Notes: a model not told the origin generated them from the letters alone. Shown: positions 8,909 through 16,448, counted from the stretch's first letter. The stretch: DNA of 64,000 bases from Dyadobacter sp. CY347 (GCF_021502655.1 NZ_JAKFFT010000002.1:1-64000), one strand, 5' to 3'. Made by a program: numbers and translations.

Positions 8909-9227
8909 GGTAAGGATTACAGTTAGCAGCGGTTACAATGCTTTATCAAATATAAAATAAATAAACTATCAGTGAATGGTGATTTAATATAAATACAATA
9001 TTAAAAATGGCTTAACCTGCGCTATGGAGGATTATTTAACATAAATGCATGGAATAGCAATATTTTATTTTGGACTGCCACCAATGTTTCAGGAGCATGG
9101 TGCCCTAAGCATAACGTTTCGTCCCTTTCGGATGTGAATGGACTATTCAAAAAATTCAAAATGGACCATTTTGATAGTCCTGTTTGAAGGTAAGTTGGGT
9201 TTGTCAAGCAGAAAAAAAGTTGTTAAC
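8909..9227. other. AT-rich divergent intergenic region
   Basis: This 319-bp stretch separates the minus-strand sigma gene from the plus-strand AhpD-like gene. Apart from the -7 box at 8947-8954 I see no gene or strong secondary structure. An open frame that extends the AhpD-like protein upstream to 9138 has low-complexity, non-family sequence and is probably leader rather than coding. Confidence 0.5.
8947..8954 (-). promoter_or_regulatory. -7 promoter box (TATATTTG) for the ECF sigma gene
   Basis: Read on the minus strand, TATATTTG matches the TAnnTTTG consensus of Bacteroidota vegetative promoters and lies 38 bp upstream of the sigma factor start. I see no good TTTG -33 element at the expected distance, so the call rests on the -7 box and its position. 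Confidence 0.5.
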
Positions 9228-9668
9228 ATGATGACAAAGCGGAGTTTAACATTGGATGTCGACCCGAAGGCTTATGCCGCGGTAAGGGGGCTGGAAAAAT
9301 ACATTTCAGAATCCGGGCTGGATAAAATTCATTACAAGCTTATTAAAATAAGGGCTTCACAGCTCAACGGCTGCGCTTTTTGTATTGACAAGCACACGAA
9401 AGAAGCGCGGGAGCTGGGCCTTTCGGAGCAACGCATTTATTTGCTCAACGCCTGGCGAGAAACAGCGCTTTACACAGAAGAAGAGCGCGCCATTTTAGCA
9501 TTGACAGAAGAGGTGACATTTATTGCTGATAAAGGGGTTTGCAATGAGTCTTATAATAAAGCCGTGGAGCTGTTTGGAGAGCTTTACACGAAGGCAATCG
9601 TGATGGGTATTGTGACGATCAATGCCTGGAACCGCATTGCTATTACTGATCATTGGCCATTGAAGTAA
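9228..9668 (+). CDS. Carboxymuconolactone decarboxylase/AhpD-like protein
   Basis: The start at 9228 gives a 146-residue protein beginning MMTKRSLTLD, which fits the family; a longer frame back to 9138 adds unrelated residues. The AhpD redox motif CAFCIDKH is present (Cys49, Cys52, His56). It is followed by the helix TKEARELGLSEQRIY and a second helix pair typical of the CMD fold. Such proteins act as alkylhydroperoxidase-type thiol reductants in the cytoplasm, though many members have no proven role. The gene stands alone between a sigma switch and a decayed gene. Confidence 0.85.
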   Translation: MMTKRSLTLDVDPKAYAAVRGLEKYISESGLDKIHYKLIKIRASQLNGCAFCIDKHTKEARELGLSEQRIYLLNAWRETALYTEEERAILALTEEVTFIADKGVCNESYNKAVELFGELYTKAIVMGIVTINAWNRIAITDHWPLK

Positions 9669-9683
9669 GGTTATGCCGCTGAT

Positions 9684-9957
9684 TTGCAGGGTTTGAAAAT
9701 GAATATGCGCAGGATTCTGGCAACGGGCGTGGCCGGAATCAACATTGAGGACAGCGACCCTAAAACGAACGAGCTGCTGCCGTTGGACTTACAGGTCGAG
9801 CGTATCAGTCTGATCCGGAAAGTGGCGGATAAGGCGGGCGTGCGGTTGTTTATAACGGCCCTAATTTTCAAAAAGCAATGCTGTTAGCCATGAAAACATC
9901 GTTGAAAAACGTAAAAGACAAGTTTAGCCACAACCAGATCACGGATATGCTGGTTTA
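9684..9957 (+). pseudogene. Remnant of a PEP mutase/isocitrate lyase superfamily gene
   Basis: Frame 1 (9684-9887) encodes a core segment of this superfamily: ILATGVAGINIEDSD, followed by QVERISLIRKVADKAGVRLFI. In intact members this matches the strand carrying the conserved GINIEDSD and the following helix leading to INARTD. The N-terminal third and the C-terminal half are missing. From about 9833 a different frame reads through to a stop at 9957 (FQKAMLLAMKTSLKNVKDKF...), which looks like the C-terminal end of some protein I do not recognise. The pattern suggests a deletion that fused the two pieces out of frame. No function is expected. Confidence 0.65.
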
Positions 9958-10049
9958 AGCTTAGCGATTACGCAACGTGTGGCAAATCTCCTGTTCCATG
10001 AGGCGGGAGATTTTGTTTTATACAGAAAATAAAAATTACCTTGTAGCAT

Positions 10050-10080
10050 TATTTAAGACGAGTGCACTCAACTATTTAAG
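10050..10080 (+). promoter_or_regulatory. Possible autoregulatory operator of the XRE-cupin gene
   Basis: Two direct copies of TATTTAAG (10050-10057 and 10073-10080) flank a perfect 10-bp palindrome GAGTGCACTC (10060-10069), ending 4 bp before the regulator's start codon. A TTTTG at about 10012-10016 and a TACCTTG about 21 bp later could be the promoter. The symmetry and position suggest a binding site for the regulator itself, but there is no second copy in the window to compare. Confidence 0.3.
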
Positions 10081-10084
10081 CGTA

Positions 10085-10660
10085 ATGCAAGAGGATATTC
10101 TTTTTCAGATCAGCAATAAATTAAAGGAAGTAAGAAAGAACAAGGGCGTTACGCTGCAAGAGATTGCCAATGAAGCCGGTGTTACCAAAAGCCTTGTTTC
10201 GCAGATCGAAAATAGCCGCACCATTCCATCGCTTCCTGTTATGCTGGGCCTGATCAAGGCGCTTGATATTGATTTGAATGTGTTTTTTAAAGACATTATT
10301 TCAACTGCCCCGGGCGACAATGTGCTCATCCGCCGCAAGGAAGAATATCAGCCTTTTACCAAAGAAAATGCAAAGGGCTTTTATTATCACCGCATTTTTA
10401 GCAAACAATTCAAAGATAACCACATTGACGTGGTTATCCTCCGGCTCGAAAAAGACGCCAAACGACCAATGGTCCGCACGAATGCTTACGAGTTCAAATA
10501 CGTGCTGCAAGGTTCGGTCGAATATACAGTTGGTAAAAACAAATATGTTTTGAACCAGGGCGATTCGATGTTTTTTGACGCCAATGAGCTCCATAATCCC
10601 AAATGCATTAATGGCGACGAGGTGCTGCTGCTCGTGATTTATTTCTTCAATGAAGCTTAA
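10085..10660 (+). CDS. XRE-cupin transcriptional regulator, likely of the phosphonate cassette
   Basis: The start at 10085 (MQEDILFQISNKLKEVR) gives 191 residues. The longer frame from 9977 adds 36 residues with no family likeness. The N-terminal HTH_3 domain covers about residues 6-62 (GVTLQEIANEAGVTKSLVSQ is the helix-turn-helix). The C-terminal cupin_2 sensor domain covers about 115-190 (FKYVLQGSVEYTVGKNKYVL, GDSMFFDANELHNP). Regulators of this build sense a small catabolite through the cupin and control an adjacent catabolic operon. Here the adjacent operon is the phosphonate cassette starting 198 bp downstream on the same strand. Whether it activates or represses is open; the inverted repeat at 10680-10706 favours activation by its position. 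Confidence 0.85.
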   Translation: MQEDILFQISNKLKEVRKNKGVTLQEIANEAGVTKSLVSQIENSRTIPSLPVMLGLIKALDIDLNVFFKDIISTAPGDNVLIRRKEEYQPFTKENAKGFYYHRIFSKQFKDNHIDVVILRLEKDAKRPMVRTNAYEFKYVLQGSVEYTVGKNKYVLNQGDSMFFDANELHNPKCINGDEVLLLVIYFFNEA

Positions 10661-10679
10661 CTTTTTCGGCTTTTTGGAT

Positions 10680-10706
10680 TAAATGTTAAATATTAATTAA
10701 CATTTA
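10680..10706 (+). promoter_or_regulatory. Inverted repeat, candidate operator of the phosphonate cassette
   Basis: TAAATGTTAA and TTAACATTTA form perfect 10-bp arms around a 7-bp spacer. The centre is about 55 bp upstream of the start site predicted from the TAGGTTTG box, a usual place for an activator. The XRE-cupin protein encoded just upstream is the obvious candidate ligand. This is inference from symmetry and location. Confidence 0.4.
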
Positions 10707-10733
10707 CTTAACTTTATTTCTCAGGCATATCAT

Positions 10734-10741
10734 TAGGTTTG
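10734..10741 (+). promoter_or_regulatory. -7 promoter box (TAGGTTTG) of the phosphonate cassette
   Basis: TAGGTTTG fits the TAnnTTTG consensus of Bacteroidota promoters exactly. The -33 region reads CTTTA in place of TTTG, so the promoter may be weak without an activator. It predicts transcription from about 10748 and a 5' leader of about 110 nt before the phnX-like start. Confidence 0.5.
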
Positions 10742-10858
10742 TGCCATAGGAAGGTCGATTTGATCGTCCATGATGCTTTCACGCACTTTTCTAATTAAAG
10801 AAATCACCTAAACCCTCCTTTTTACAATTCAGTATTTGTTCACCAATATATAAGCAAG

Positions 10859-11569
10859 ATGTTAATAGAGCTGGTTGTTTTTGACATGGCAGGAACCACT
10901 GTTAAGGACAAAAATTTTGTGGGGATTGCATTTCAGCAGGCGATGCAATCGCAGGGTTATGACATTGCCATTGAAGATGTAAACCCTTTAATGGGATACG
11001 AAAAGCCGCTGGCTATCCGGATGATGCTGGAAACGCGCGAAGCCGATAAGGACAAAATCACAGATGCGCTGGTTAACGACATTCATACGCATTTCGTGAA
11101 CGGCATGATCCAGTTTTATAGCACGACCCAGGAAATAGGGCCATTGCCAAATGTGGAAGAGACTTTCGCAACATTGCGCGAGGCTGGCGTGAAGATCGCA
11201 TTGAACACCGGATTTTCAAGGGACATTGCGGATGTCATCATCGCCAGGTTAGGTTGGGAAACTAAAATCGACTTTTTGGTTGCCAGCGACGAGGTTCCTT
11301 ATGGACGTCCGTATCCCGATATGATCAATAAGATCATGCATGAACTCCACATTACATCCGCTGCAAATGTTGCCAAAGTAGGTGATACTGAGGTGGATAT
11401 TAATGAAGGGATCAATGCGGGCTGCAAATATGTGATCGGGATTACAACCGGCGCATTCACGGCCGACCAATTGCTGCCTTATAAGCCCACACACATCATC
11501 GACGACATTGCTGACGTGGTTGCCATCATTTCAGAAAGCCCGGCTTATGCTGGTGAAGTTCACAAATAG
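10859..11569 (+). CDS. PhnX-like phosphonoacetaldehyde hydrolase (HAD superfamily)
   Basis: This 236-residue cytoplasmic enzyme has the special motifs of the phosphonatase branch of HAD proteins. The nucleophile motif is DMAGT (Asp9, with Ala11 at the usual second Asp position). A cap-domain lysine in MGYEK (Lys49) sits where PhnX Lys53 forms the Schiff base with phosphonoacetaldehyde. The motif-3 residue is arginine (GRPYP, Arg150), and the metal motif is GDTEVD (Asp176, Asp180). PhnX proper cleaves phosphonoacetaldehyde to acetaldehyde and phosphate. The PhnX-like clade (TIGR03351 as I recall it) is linked to FAD oxidases and not to PhnW, which is exactly the setting here. The substrate is probably phosphonoacetaldehyde or its hydroxy form. 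Confidence 0.87.
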   Translation: MLIELVVFDMAGTTVKDKNFVGIAFQQAMQSQGYDIAIEDVNPLMGYEKPLAIRMMLETREADKDKITDALVNDIHTHFVNGMIQFYSTTQEIGPLPNVEETFATLREAGVKIALNTGFSRDIADVIIARLGWETKIDFLVASDEVPYGRPYPDMINKIMHELHITSAANVAKVGDTEVDINEGINAGCKYVIGITTGAFTADQLLPYKPTHIIDDIADVVAIISESPAYAGEVHK

Positions 11570-11589
11570 CAAATTTTAACAGCATCAGG

Positions 11590-12720
11590 ATGAGTAAATC
11601 TGCTATTGTTATTGGGGCAGGCATTGTTGGACTGGCCACGGCAAGAGCTTTGGTTACAAGAGGTTACCAGGTTACGGTGATCGAGCGTTCGTCGAAGGCG
11701 GTTGGGGCGTCTATCCGGAATTTTGGGATGGTATGGCCGATCGGGCAGCCGGAAGGAACATTATATAACAGGGCTTTGAAGGCCAAAAGCATTTGGAAAG
11801 AGGTTTTGACAGAGGCGAAATGTTGGTTTCACGAAGGCGGCAGCTTGCATTTGGCTTATCAGAACGATGAGCTGGAAGTGATCAAGCAGTTTGTGGAAGT
11901 GAGTGCTTACCGGCCCGTGAAAGTCCTGAATGCTGCTGAAACATTGGAAATGTCGCCTGCGGTGAATGGAAACGGCTTGTTAGGCTCGTTGTATTCGGCA
12001 GATGAAATGATCGTGGACCCGCGTGAAGCCATTGCCGGCGTCGCGCGTTACTTGCAGGAAAAGTGGAGTGTGACTTTTCATTGGGATACGGCTATTTCGC
12101 AAATCAATTATCCCAATGTTTTATCAGGCTCCAAAACCTGGTCTGCGGATGAAATTTTTGTTTGCAGCGGGCAGGATTTTGAAACATTATATCCAGCCGA
12201 GTTCGCAGCAGCGCCTTTGACCAAATGTAAATTACAGATGCTCCGCCTGGAAGCGCAGCCCAACGATTGGAAAATCGGGCCATCCTTGTGCGGCGGGCTT
12301 TCGTTGATCCATTATGACGGTTTCAAAGCCGCGCCTTCACTGGCTGGTTTGAAAGCAAGATATCAGGAAGAATACAGCGAATATCTCAAATGGGGCATTC
12401 ACGTAATGGCTTCCCAAAACGGTCTGGGCGAGATTACAGTCGGCGATTCGCATGAGTATGCGCTCACATTTGACCCGTTCGACCGCGAATTTATCAATAA
12501 AATGATCCTCGATTATCTGGGCACATTTGCGCAGTTCAAATCGCCTAAGGTTTCACAAACCTGGAACGGGATCTATCCAAAAATGACCAATGGCAAGACG
12601 GAAATCATCTTAAAGCCCGAACAAGGCGTTACCATCATCAACGGACTCGGCGGAGCAGGCATGTCGCTCTCTTTTGGCCTTTGCGATGAGGTGATCGGCG
12701 GAACTTATAGTCAATCCTAA
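11590..12720 (+). CDS. FAD-dependent oxidoreductase for aminoethylphosphonates (TIGR03364-like, PbfC/PbfD type)
   Basis: This 376-residue DAO-fold flavoenzyme has an N-terminal dinucleotide motif GAGIVG at residues 9-14 and a RNFGMVWPIGQPEG stretch characteristic of this subgroup, which is found next to PhnX-like hydrolases. The C-terminal FAD contact GLGGAGMSLSFGLCDE is intact. Characterised relatives oxidise N-methyl-2-aminoethylphosphonate, and in some cases AEP itself, directly to phosphonoacetaldehyde. The gene sits 20 bp after the PhnX-like hydrolase that would consume that product. With no phnW in the window, it is the likely entry step for AEP here. Exact substrate preference cannot be read from sequence. 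Confidence 0.8.
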   Translation: MSKSAIVIGAGIVGLATARALVTRGYQVTVIERSSKAVGASIRNFGMVWPIGQPEGTLYNRALKAKSIWKEVLTEAKCWFHEGGSLHLAYQNDELEVIKQFVEVSAYRPVKVLNAAETLEMSPAVNGNGLLGSLYSADEMIVDPREAIAGVARYLQEKWSVTFHWDTAISQINYPNVLSGSKTWSADEIFVCSGQDFETLYPAEFAAAPLTKCKLQMLRLEAQPNDWKIGPSLCGGLSLIHYDGFKAAPSLAGLKARYQEEYSEYLKWGIHVMASQNGLGEITVGDSHEYALTFDPFDREFINKMILDYLGTFAQFKSPKVSQTWNGIYPKMTNGKTEIILKPEQGVTIINGLGGAGMSLSFGLCDEVIGGTYSQS

Positions 12721-12731
12721 ACCCTTAATTT

Positions 12732-13673
12732 ATGTTGCTCAGAATTTCGTTACTAGTATCATTTGCAGCGTTTTCCGGTTTTTCTTTTGGTCAAAAAATG
12801 GATAAGCCCAAAGGCATTGAGCACGTGATCGTGATCGGTGTGGATGGGCTGAGCCCCGATGGGATCAACAAAGGAAAATCGCCGGTGCTGCACGATATGA
12901 TCGCCAATGGAAGCGTGAAATGGAATGTGCGGACGGTTCTTACTTCTGCAAGCAGCCAGAACTGGGCATCCATGATCATGGGCGCGGGTCCTGAGCAACA
13001 TGGCATTATCAACAACGACTGGGAAATTGACAAGCATACATTACCGGCCATTGTGCAGGAAAAAGACGGCCGTTTTCCCACCATTTTCAGTATATTTCAT
13101 AAGGCAAATCCCAAGGCCGAAATTGGTGTGGTGTATCATTGGGATGGTTTTGGAAGGTTATTCCAAAAAGATGCGGTGAATTACGACAAGCGTTTTGGCA
13201 CCGAAGATTCCACGGCAACTGATTTTATCAATTATATTAAAACCAAAAAACCGGCATTGGGTTTTGTGCATTTCGATCACGTAGACCATGCGGGCCACCA
13301 CGGCGGCCACGGATCTGCTGAATATTATCAGTCCGTTGCAAAAGCCGATTCGCTAATCGGGAAAATCCTTTCGGGTCTGAAAGATGCAGGGATTATGGAT
13401 AAAACGCTCGTGATTGTTTGGGCGGATCATGGAGGAGTGGGCAAAGGTCACGGCGGCGCGACGCCCGAAGAAGCCGAAATTGCGGGAATTTTTTATGGTA
13501 AGGATATTAAAAAAGGCTATAAAATCGAGCAGGAGGTTTACACTTATGATCTTGCTTCCACCATTGCATTCGTGCTCGGCGTGCAGCAGCCTTACGCCTG
13601 GATCGGGCGTCCGGTAAAACCTGCTTTTGAAGGTTATAAGGAGCCGGAAAATCTTTGGAAAAGCCAGAAATAA
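12732..13673 (+). CDS. Exported phosphodiesterase/phosphonohydrolase-like protein (alkaline phosphatase superfamily)
   Basis: This 313-residue protein has a cleavable signal peptide (about residues 1-21, ending FGQ), so it should act in the periplasm. Metal and catalytic residues of the NPP/alkaline phosphatase fold can be placed: Asp38 in GVDGL, a serine nucleophile region SASSQNW at 72-78 where NPPs usually have Thr, the HG after GPEQ near 90, Asp185/His189 in VDHAGH, Asp232/His233 in ADHGG, and His240. The family also contains phosphonoacetate hydrolase (PhnA), but that enzyme is longer and cytoplasmic. In this cassette the protein most likely frees phosphonates or phosphate from esters outside the inner membrane. 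The substrate is unknown. Confidence 0.75.
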   Translation: MLLRISLLVSFAAFSGFSFGQKMDKPKGIEHVIVIGVDGLSPDGINKGKSPVLHDMIANGSVKWNVRTVLTSASSQNWASMIMGAGPEQHGIINNDWEIDKHTLPAIVQEKDGRFPTIFSIFHKANPKAEIGVVYHWDGFGRLFQKDAVNYDKRFGTEDSTATDFINYIKTKKPALGFVHFDHVDHAGHHGGHGSAEYYQSVAKADSLIGKILSGLKDAGIMDKTLVIVWADHGGVGKGHGGATPEEAEIAGIFYGKDIKKGYKIEQEVYTYDLASTIAFVLGVQQPYAWIGRPVKPAFEGYKEPENLWKSQK

Positions 13674-13712
13674 ATCAATTTAAGATCATAAGCATTTCAT
13701 AGTCAGTCAAAA

Positions 13713-15068
13713 ATGGCCAGTCACAATAGAACGGAGGGGGATGTCAACTTATCGGAAGCACGCCGTGACTGGTATGCTGTCATGAGCGACCCCGAAACGC
13801 TTTCCTATCTGGAAGAAGACGCTGAGCATTTCCTGCACCAGTCGCTCTCGACGCCTTGTCTGGATGTGCTGGCTTCCTGTGAAGGAATTTATCTGACCGA
13901 CATTCAGGGCAAAACTTACATGGATTTCCACGGTAACAATGTGCACCAGCTCGGTTACCGGAATCATTATATCATTGAAAAATTAAAAGAACAGCTCGAC
14001 ATCCTGCCTTTTTCGCCAAGGCGCTATACTAATGTGCCTGCGATTGAGCTGGCGAAAAAACTGGGAAGTCTGCTTCCTGGCAACCTTAACCGCGTGCTTT
14101 TTGCACCGGGAGGCACTTCGGCGATCAGTATGGCGCTGAAACTGGCGCGGATCGTGACGGGGAAGCATAAAGTCGTTTCGCTTTGGGATTCATTTCACGG
14201 CGCTTCGCTGGATGCCATTTCTGCGGGCGGTGAACTGGATTTTCGCAAGGATATGGGCCCGCTGATGCCTGGCGTGGAGCGCATTCCGCCTCCTATGACT
14301 TACCGCGGACCATTTGCCAATGCCGGAAATGGCGATTTGGCTTATGCAGATTATCTGGAATATGTCATTGAGAAAGAAGGCGATATAGGGGCTTTTTTAA
14401 TCGAAACCATCAGAAATACAGACGTTCAGATTCCTTCGCAGGCTTATTGGGACAGGGTCAGGGAAATTTGTACAAGACACAAAGTTCTGCTCATTCTCGA
14501 CGAAATCCCGATCGCATTCGGACGGACGGGGAAAATGTTTGCATTTGAACATTATGACATTGAACCGGACATTATTTGTCTGGGAAAAGGCCTGGGCGGA
14601 GGCGTCATGCCAATGGCCGCCATTGTCGCCCGCGATACGCATAACATTGCCCAAAGCGTCTCGCTGGGGCATTTCACACATGAAAAAAGTCCGCTGGGGA
14701 GCGTAGCCGCATTGGCAATGCTCGATTATATGGAGCAAAATGATATCCTGGAAAAAGTGCAGGAAGATGCCGTTTTCATGGCAGCCGAATTACAGAAATT
14801 GCAAGATAAATTCCCGCTTATCGGGGACGTGAGAGGCGTGGGATTGTTGTGGGGAATTGAATTAGTAAGAGACAAAGACACCAAGGAAAAAGCCGTAAAG
14901 GAAGCAGAAATTGTGATGTACGAATGCCTGAAAAATGGTTTGAATTTCAAAGTTTCGCAAGGGAATGTGCTGCAATTATCGCCACCGCTGATCATCAGCC
15001 GTGAACAATTGCGCGAAGCCTTGCTGATCCTCGAAAACGCCCTTGAGAAGGCCTCCGTCTTTGTGTAA
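13713..15068 (+). CDS. pbfA: Class III PLP enzyme, PbfA-like (R)-1-hydroxy-2-aminoethylphosphonate ammonia-lyase
   Basis: This 451-residue enzyme has the class III aminotransferase fold: a substrate loop near FHGNNVHQLGY (72-82), the cofactor glycines APGGTSA (131-137), the PLP-stacking region WDSFHGASLDA (158-168), the acidic pair LDEIPIAFGRTG (262-273, Asp263) and the PLP lysine Lys292 in GKGLGGG. Its place among a PhnX-like hydrolase and a phosphonate FAD oxidase points to PbfA. That lyase eliminates ammonia from (R)-1-hydroxy-2-aminoethylphosphonate to give phosphonoacetaldehyde, and it recurs in AEP degradation clusters. An ordinary omega-transaminase acting on AEP is the main alternative. 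Confidence 0.7.
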   Translation: MASHNRTEGDVNLSEARRDWYAVMSDPETLSYLEEDAEHFLHQSLSTPCLDVLASCEGIYLTDIQGKTYMDFHGNNVHQLGYRNHYIIEKLKEQLDILPFSPRRYTNVPAIELAKKLGSLLPGNLNRVLFAPGGTSAISMALKLARIVTGKHKVVSLWDSFHGASLDAISAGGELDFRKDMGPLMPGVERIPPPMTYRGPFANAGNGDLAYADYLEYVIEKEGDIGAFLIETIRNTDVQIPSQAYWDRVREICTRHKVLLILDEIPIAFGRTGKMFAFEHYDIEPDIICLGKGLGGGVMPMAAIVARDTHNIAQSVSLGHFTHEKSPLGSVAALAMLDYMEQNDILEKVQEDAVFMAAELQKLQDKFPLIGDVRGVGLLWGIELVRDKDTKEKAVKEAEIVMYECLKNGLNFKVSQGNVLQLSPPLIISREQLREALLILENALEKASVFV

Positions 15069-15086
15069 CTCATAAAAACCAGTGCT

Positions 15087-16382
15087 ATGCGTTTACAAAA
15101 AGCATTGCAGCGTTCCAACGCGCTGTTCATTGCCTGGGCCGTCATTGCCTCTTTTGGAGCTTATTTTTGCATGTATGCCTTCCGGAAACCCTTCAATGCA
15201 GGCCTGTATCAGGGACTTGAACTGGGCAATGTCACTTATAAGGCCGTTCTGATCATTGCGCAGGTTGCGGGTTATACGCTTTCCAAATTTGCCGGAATAA
15301 AAGTCATTTCCGAGTTGAAACACAGCTCCCGCATCAAGCTGATTATTTCCTTAATCCTCGTTGCGGAAATCGCATTGCTTTTCTTCGGACTCGTTCCTTA
15401 CCCTTACAATTTCATTTTCCTTTTTATCAATGGCCTGCCGCTCGGGATGGTTTATGGTGTTGTGTTCAGTTTTCTGGAAGGACGAAGGTTTACCGAAATG
15501 CTCGCAATGGGGCTTAATATCAGCGTTGTTGTAGCCTCGGGAATCTTGAAAACCACTTACATTGAGCTGCATACCATGCTTCCGGGCATTTCGGAGTTCT
15601 GGATGCCGGTGTTTATGGGGGCGTTGTTCCTGCCGTTTTTCTGCTTTTTTGTGTGGATGCTTTCGGTGATTCCGGAGCCTACGCCTGAGGACATTCAATT
15701 GAGAACGGAGCGGAAGCCGATGACGAAGGAAGATAAGCGCGTTGTAATGGCGCAATTTGGCTTTCCGATCGTTTGTCTGGTTATTTTCTATGCGACGCTC
15801 GTTGTCCTGCGTGATTTTAGGGACAATTTTACCATTGAAATCTGGAATGAAATCGATGCAAATTGGGGAAGCAGCGTGTTTACGACCACAGAAATGATCA
15901 CGGGCGTCGTGGTGCTGGTGATCATAGGAAGCCTGGCGTTTGTGCGGGATAATGTGAAGGGATTCCGGCTTACAAATCTGATCCTTTTCGCTTCCGTGAT
16001 GCTGATGGGGGCGGGGACTTTTCTTTTTCAAAAAGGAGCCGTAAATGGTTTTTACTGGATGCTGATGGTGGGGTTAGGGACTTTCCTGGCATATACGGTT
16101 TTGCAAACAGTGGTTTTTGAACGGATGATCGCGTTGTTCAGGATGAAGGCCAATGCGGGCTTCTTTGTCTACATCTGCGAAAGCATTGGTTACCTGGGGA
16201 GTGTGGCTTTGCTGCTTTATAAAGAGTTTTTTATGAAAGATCTGAGCTGGTCCAAAGTGCTGATGCAGTTTACATACATTCAATTTTTTCTCGGTTTCCT
16301 GCTGCTGGCATTTGCCAACATTTATCTGGAAAAGCTCCGGGCGAATCAGGGGCAAAAAGCCGATGGCCTCGCAACGGCCTGA
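15087..16382 (+). CDS. DUF5690 MFS-like membrane transporter, putative phosphonate uptake
   Basis: This 431-residue polytopic inner-membrane protein has about 11-12 hydrophobic segments. The first, WAVIASFGAYFCMYAFRKPF, resembles the start of organophosphate/glycerol-3-phosphate permeases. A central cytoplasmic loop near residues 195-220 (PEPTPEDIQL...KPMTKEDKR) splits it into two halves, as in MFS carriers. I recognise it as a DUF5690 member, a family without an assigned substrate. As the last gene of the cassette, 18 bp after the PbfA-like gene and followed by a terminator, it is the natural candidate to bring AEP-type phosphonates or their esters into the cell. No PhnCDE-type ABC importer is nearby. 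Confidence 0.75.
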   Translation: MRLQKALQRSNALFIAWAVIASFGAYFCMYAFRKPFNAGLYQGLELGNVTYKAVLIIAQVAGYTLSKFAGIKVISELKHSSRIKLIISLILVAEIALLFFGLVPYPYNFIFLFINGLPLGMVYGVVFSFLEGRRFTEMLAMGLNISVVVASGILKTTYIELHTMLPGISEFWMPVFMGALFLPFFCFFVWMLSVIPEPTPEDIQLRTERKPMTKEDKRVVMAQFGFPIVCLVIFYATLVVLRDFRDNFTIEIWNEIDANWGSSVFTTTEMITGVVVLVIIGSLAFVRDNVKGFRLTNLILFASVMLMGAGTFLFQKGAVNGFYWMLMVGLGTFLAYTVLQTVVFERMIALFRMKANAGFFVYICESIGYLGSVALLLYKEFFMKDLSWSKVLMQFTYIQFFLGFLLLAFANIYLEKLRANQGQKADGLATA

Positions 16383-16410
16383 CATTGATACACCCGAAAA
16401 GGCACAAAAA

Positions 16411-16448
16411 AATGCGAACCGATTTTGTAGTAAAAATCAGTTCGCATT
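16411..16448. terminator. Bidirectional terminator between the phosphonate cassette and 16469
   Basis: AATGCGAACCGATTTT pairs with AAAATCAGTTCGCATT across a short loop, with one mismatch. It has A-rich sequence before and T-rich sequence after. It lies between two convergent genes and can stop both. Confidence 0.75.

Noticed and set aside
9138..9227. N-terminal extension of the AhpD-like protein
   Set aside because: The 30 extra residues have no family likeness, and the MMTKRSLTLD start at 9228 gives the normal length.
9977..10084. Longer start for the XRE-cupin regulator
   Set aside because: The added residues lack HTH-family similarity and would cover the promoter-like and palindromic sequence.
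12732..13673. Naming the gene phnA (phosphonoacetate hydrolase)
   Set aside because: It is shorter, has a signal peptide, and no enzyme making phosphonoacetate is in the cassette.
15351..16031. Long minus-strand open frame opposite the DUF5690 gene
   Set aside because: It is an antisense shadow rich in His, Lys and Arg with no fold pattern, while the plus strand encodes a clear membrane protein.
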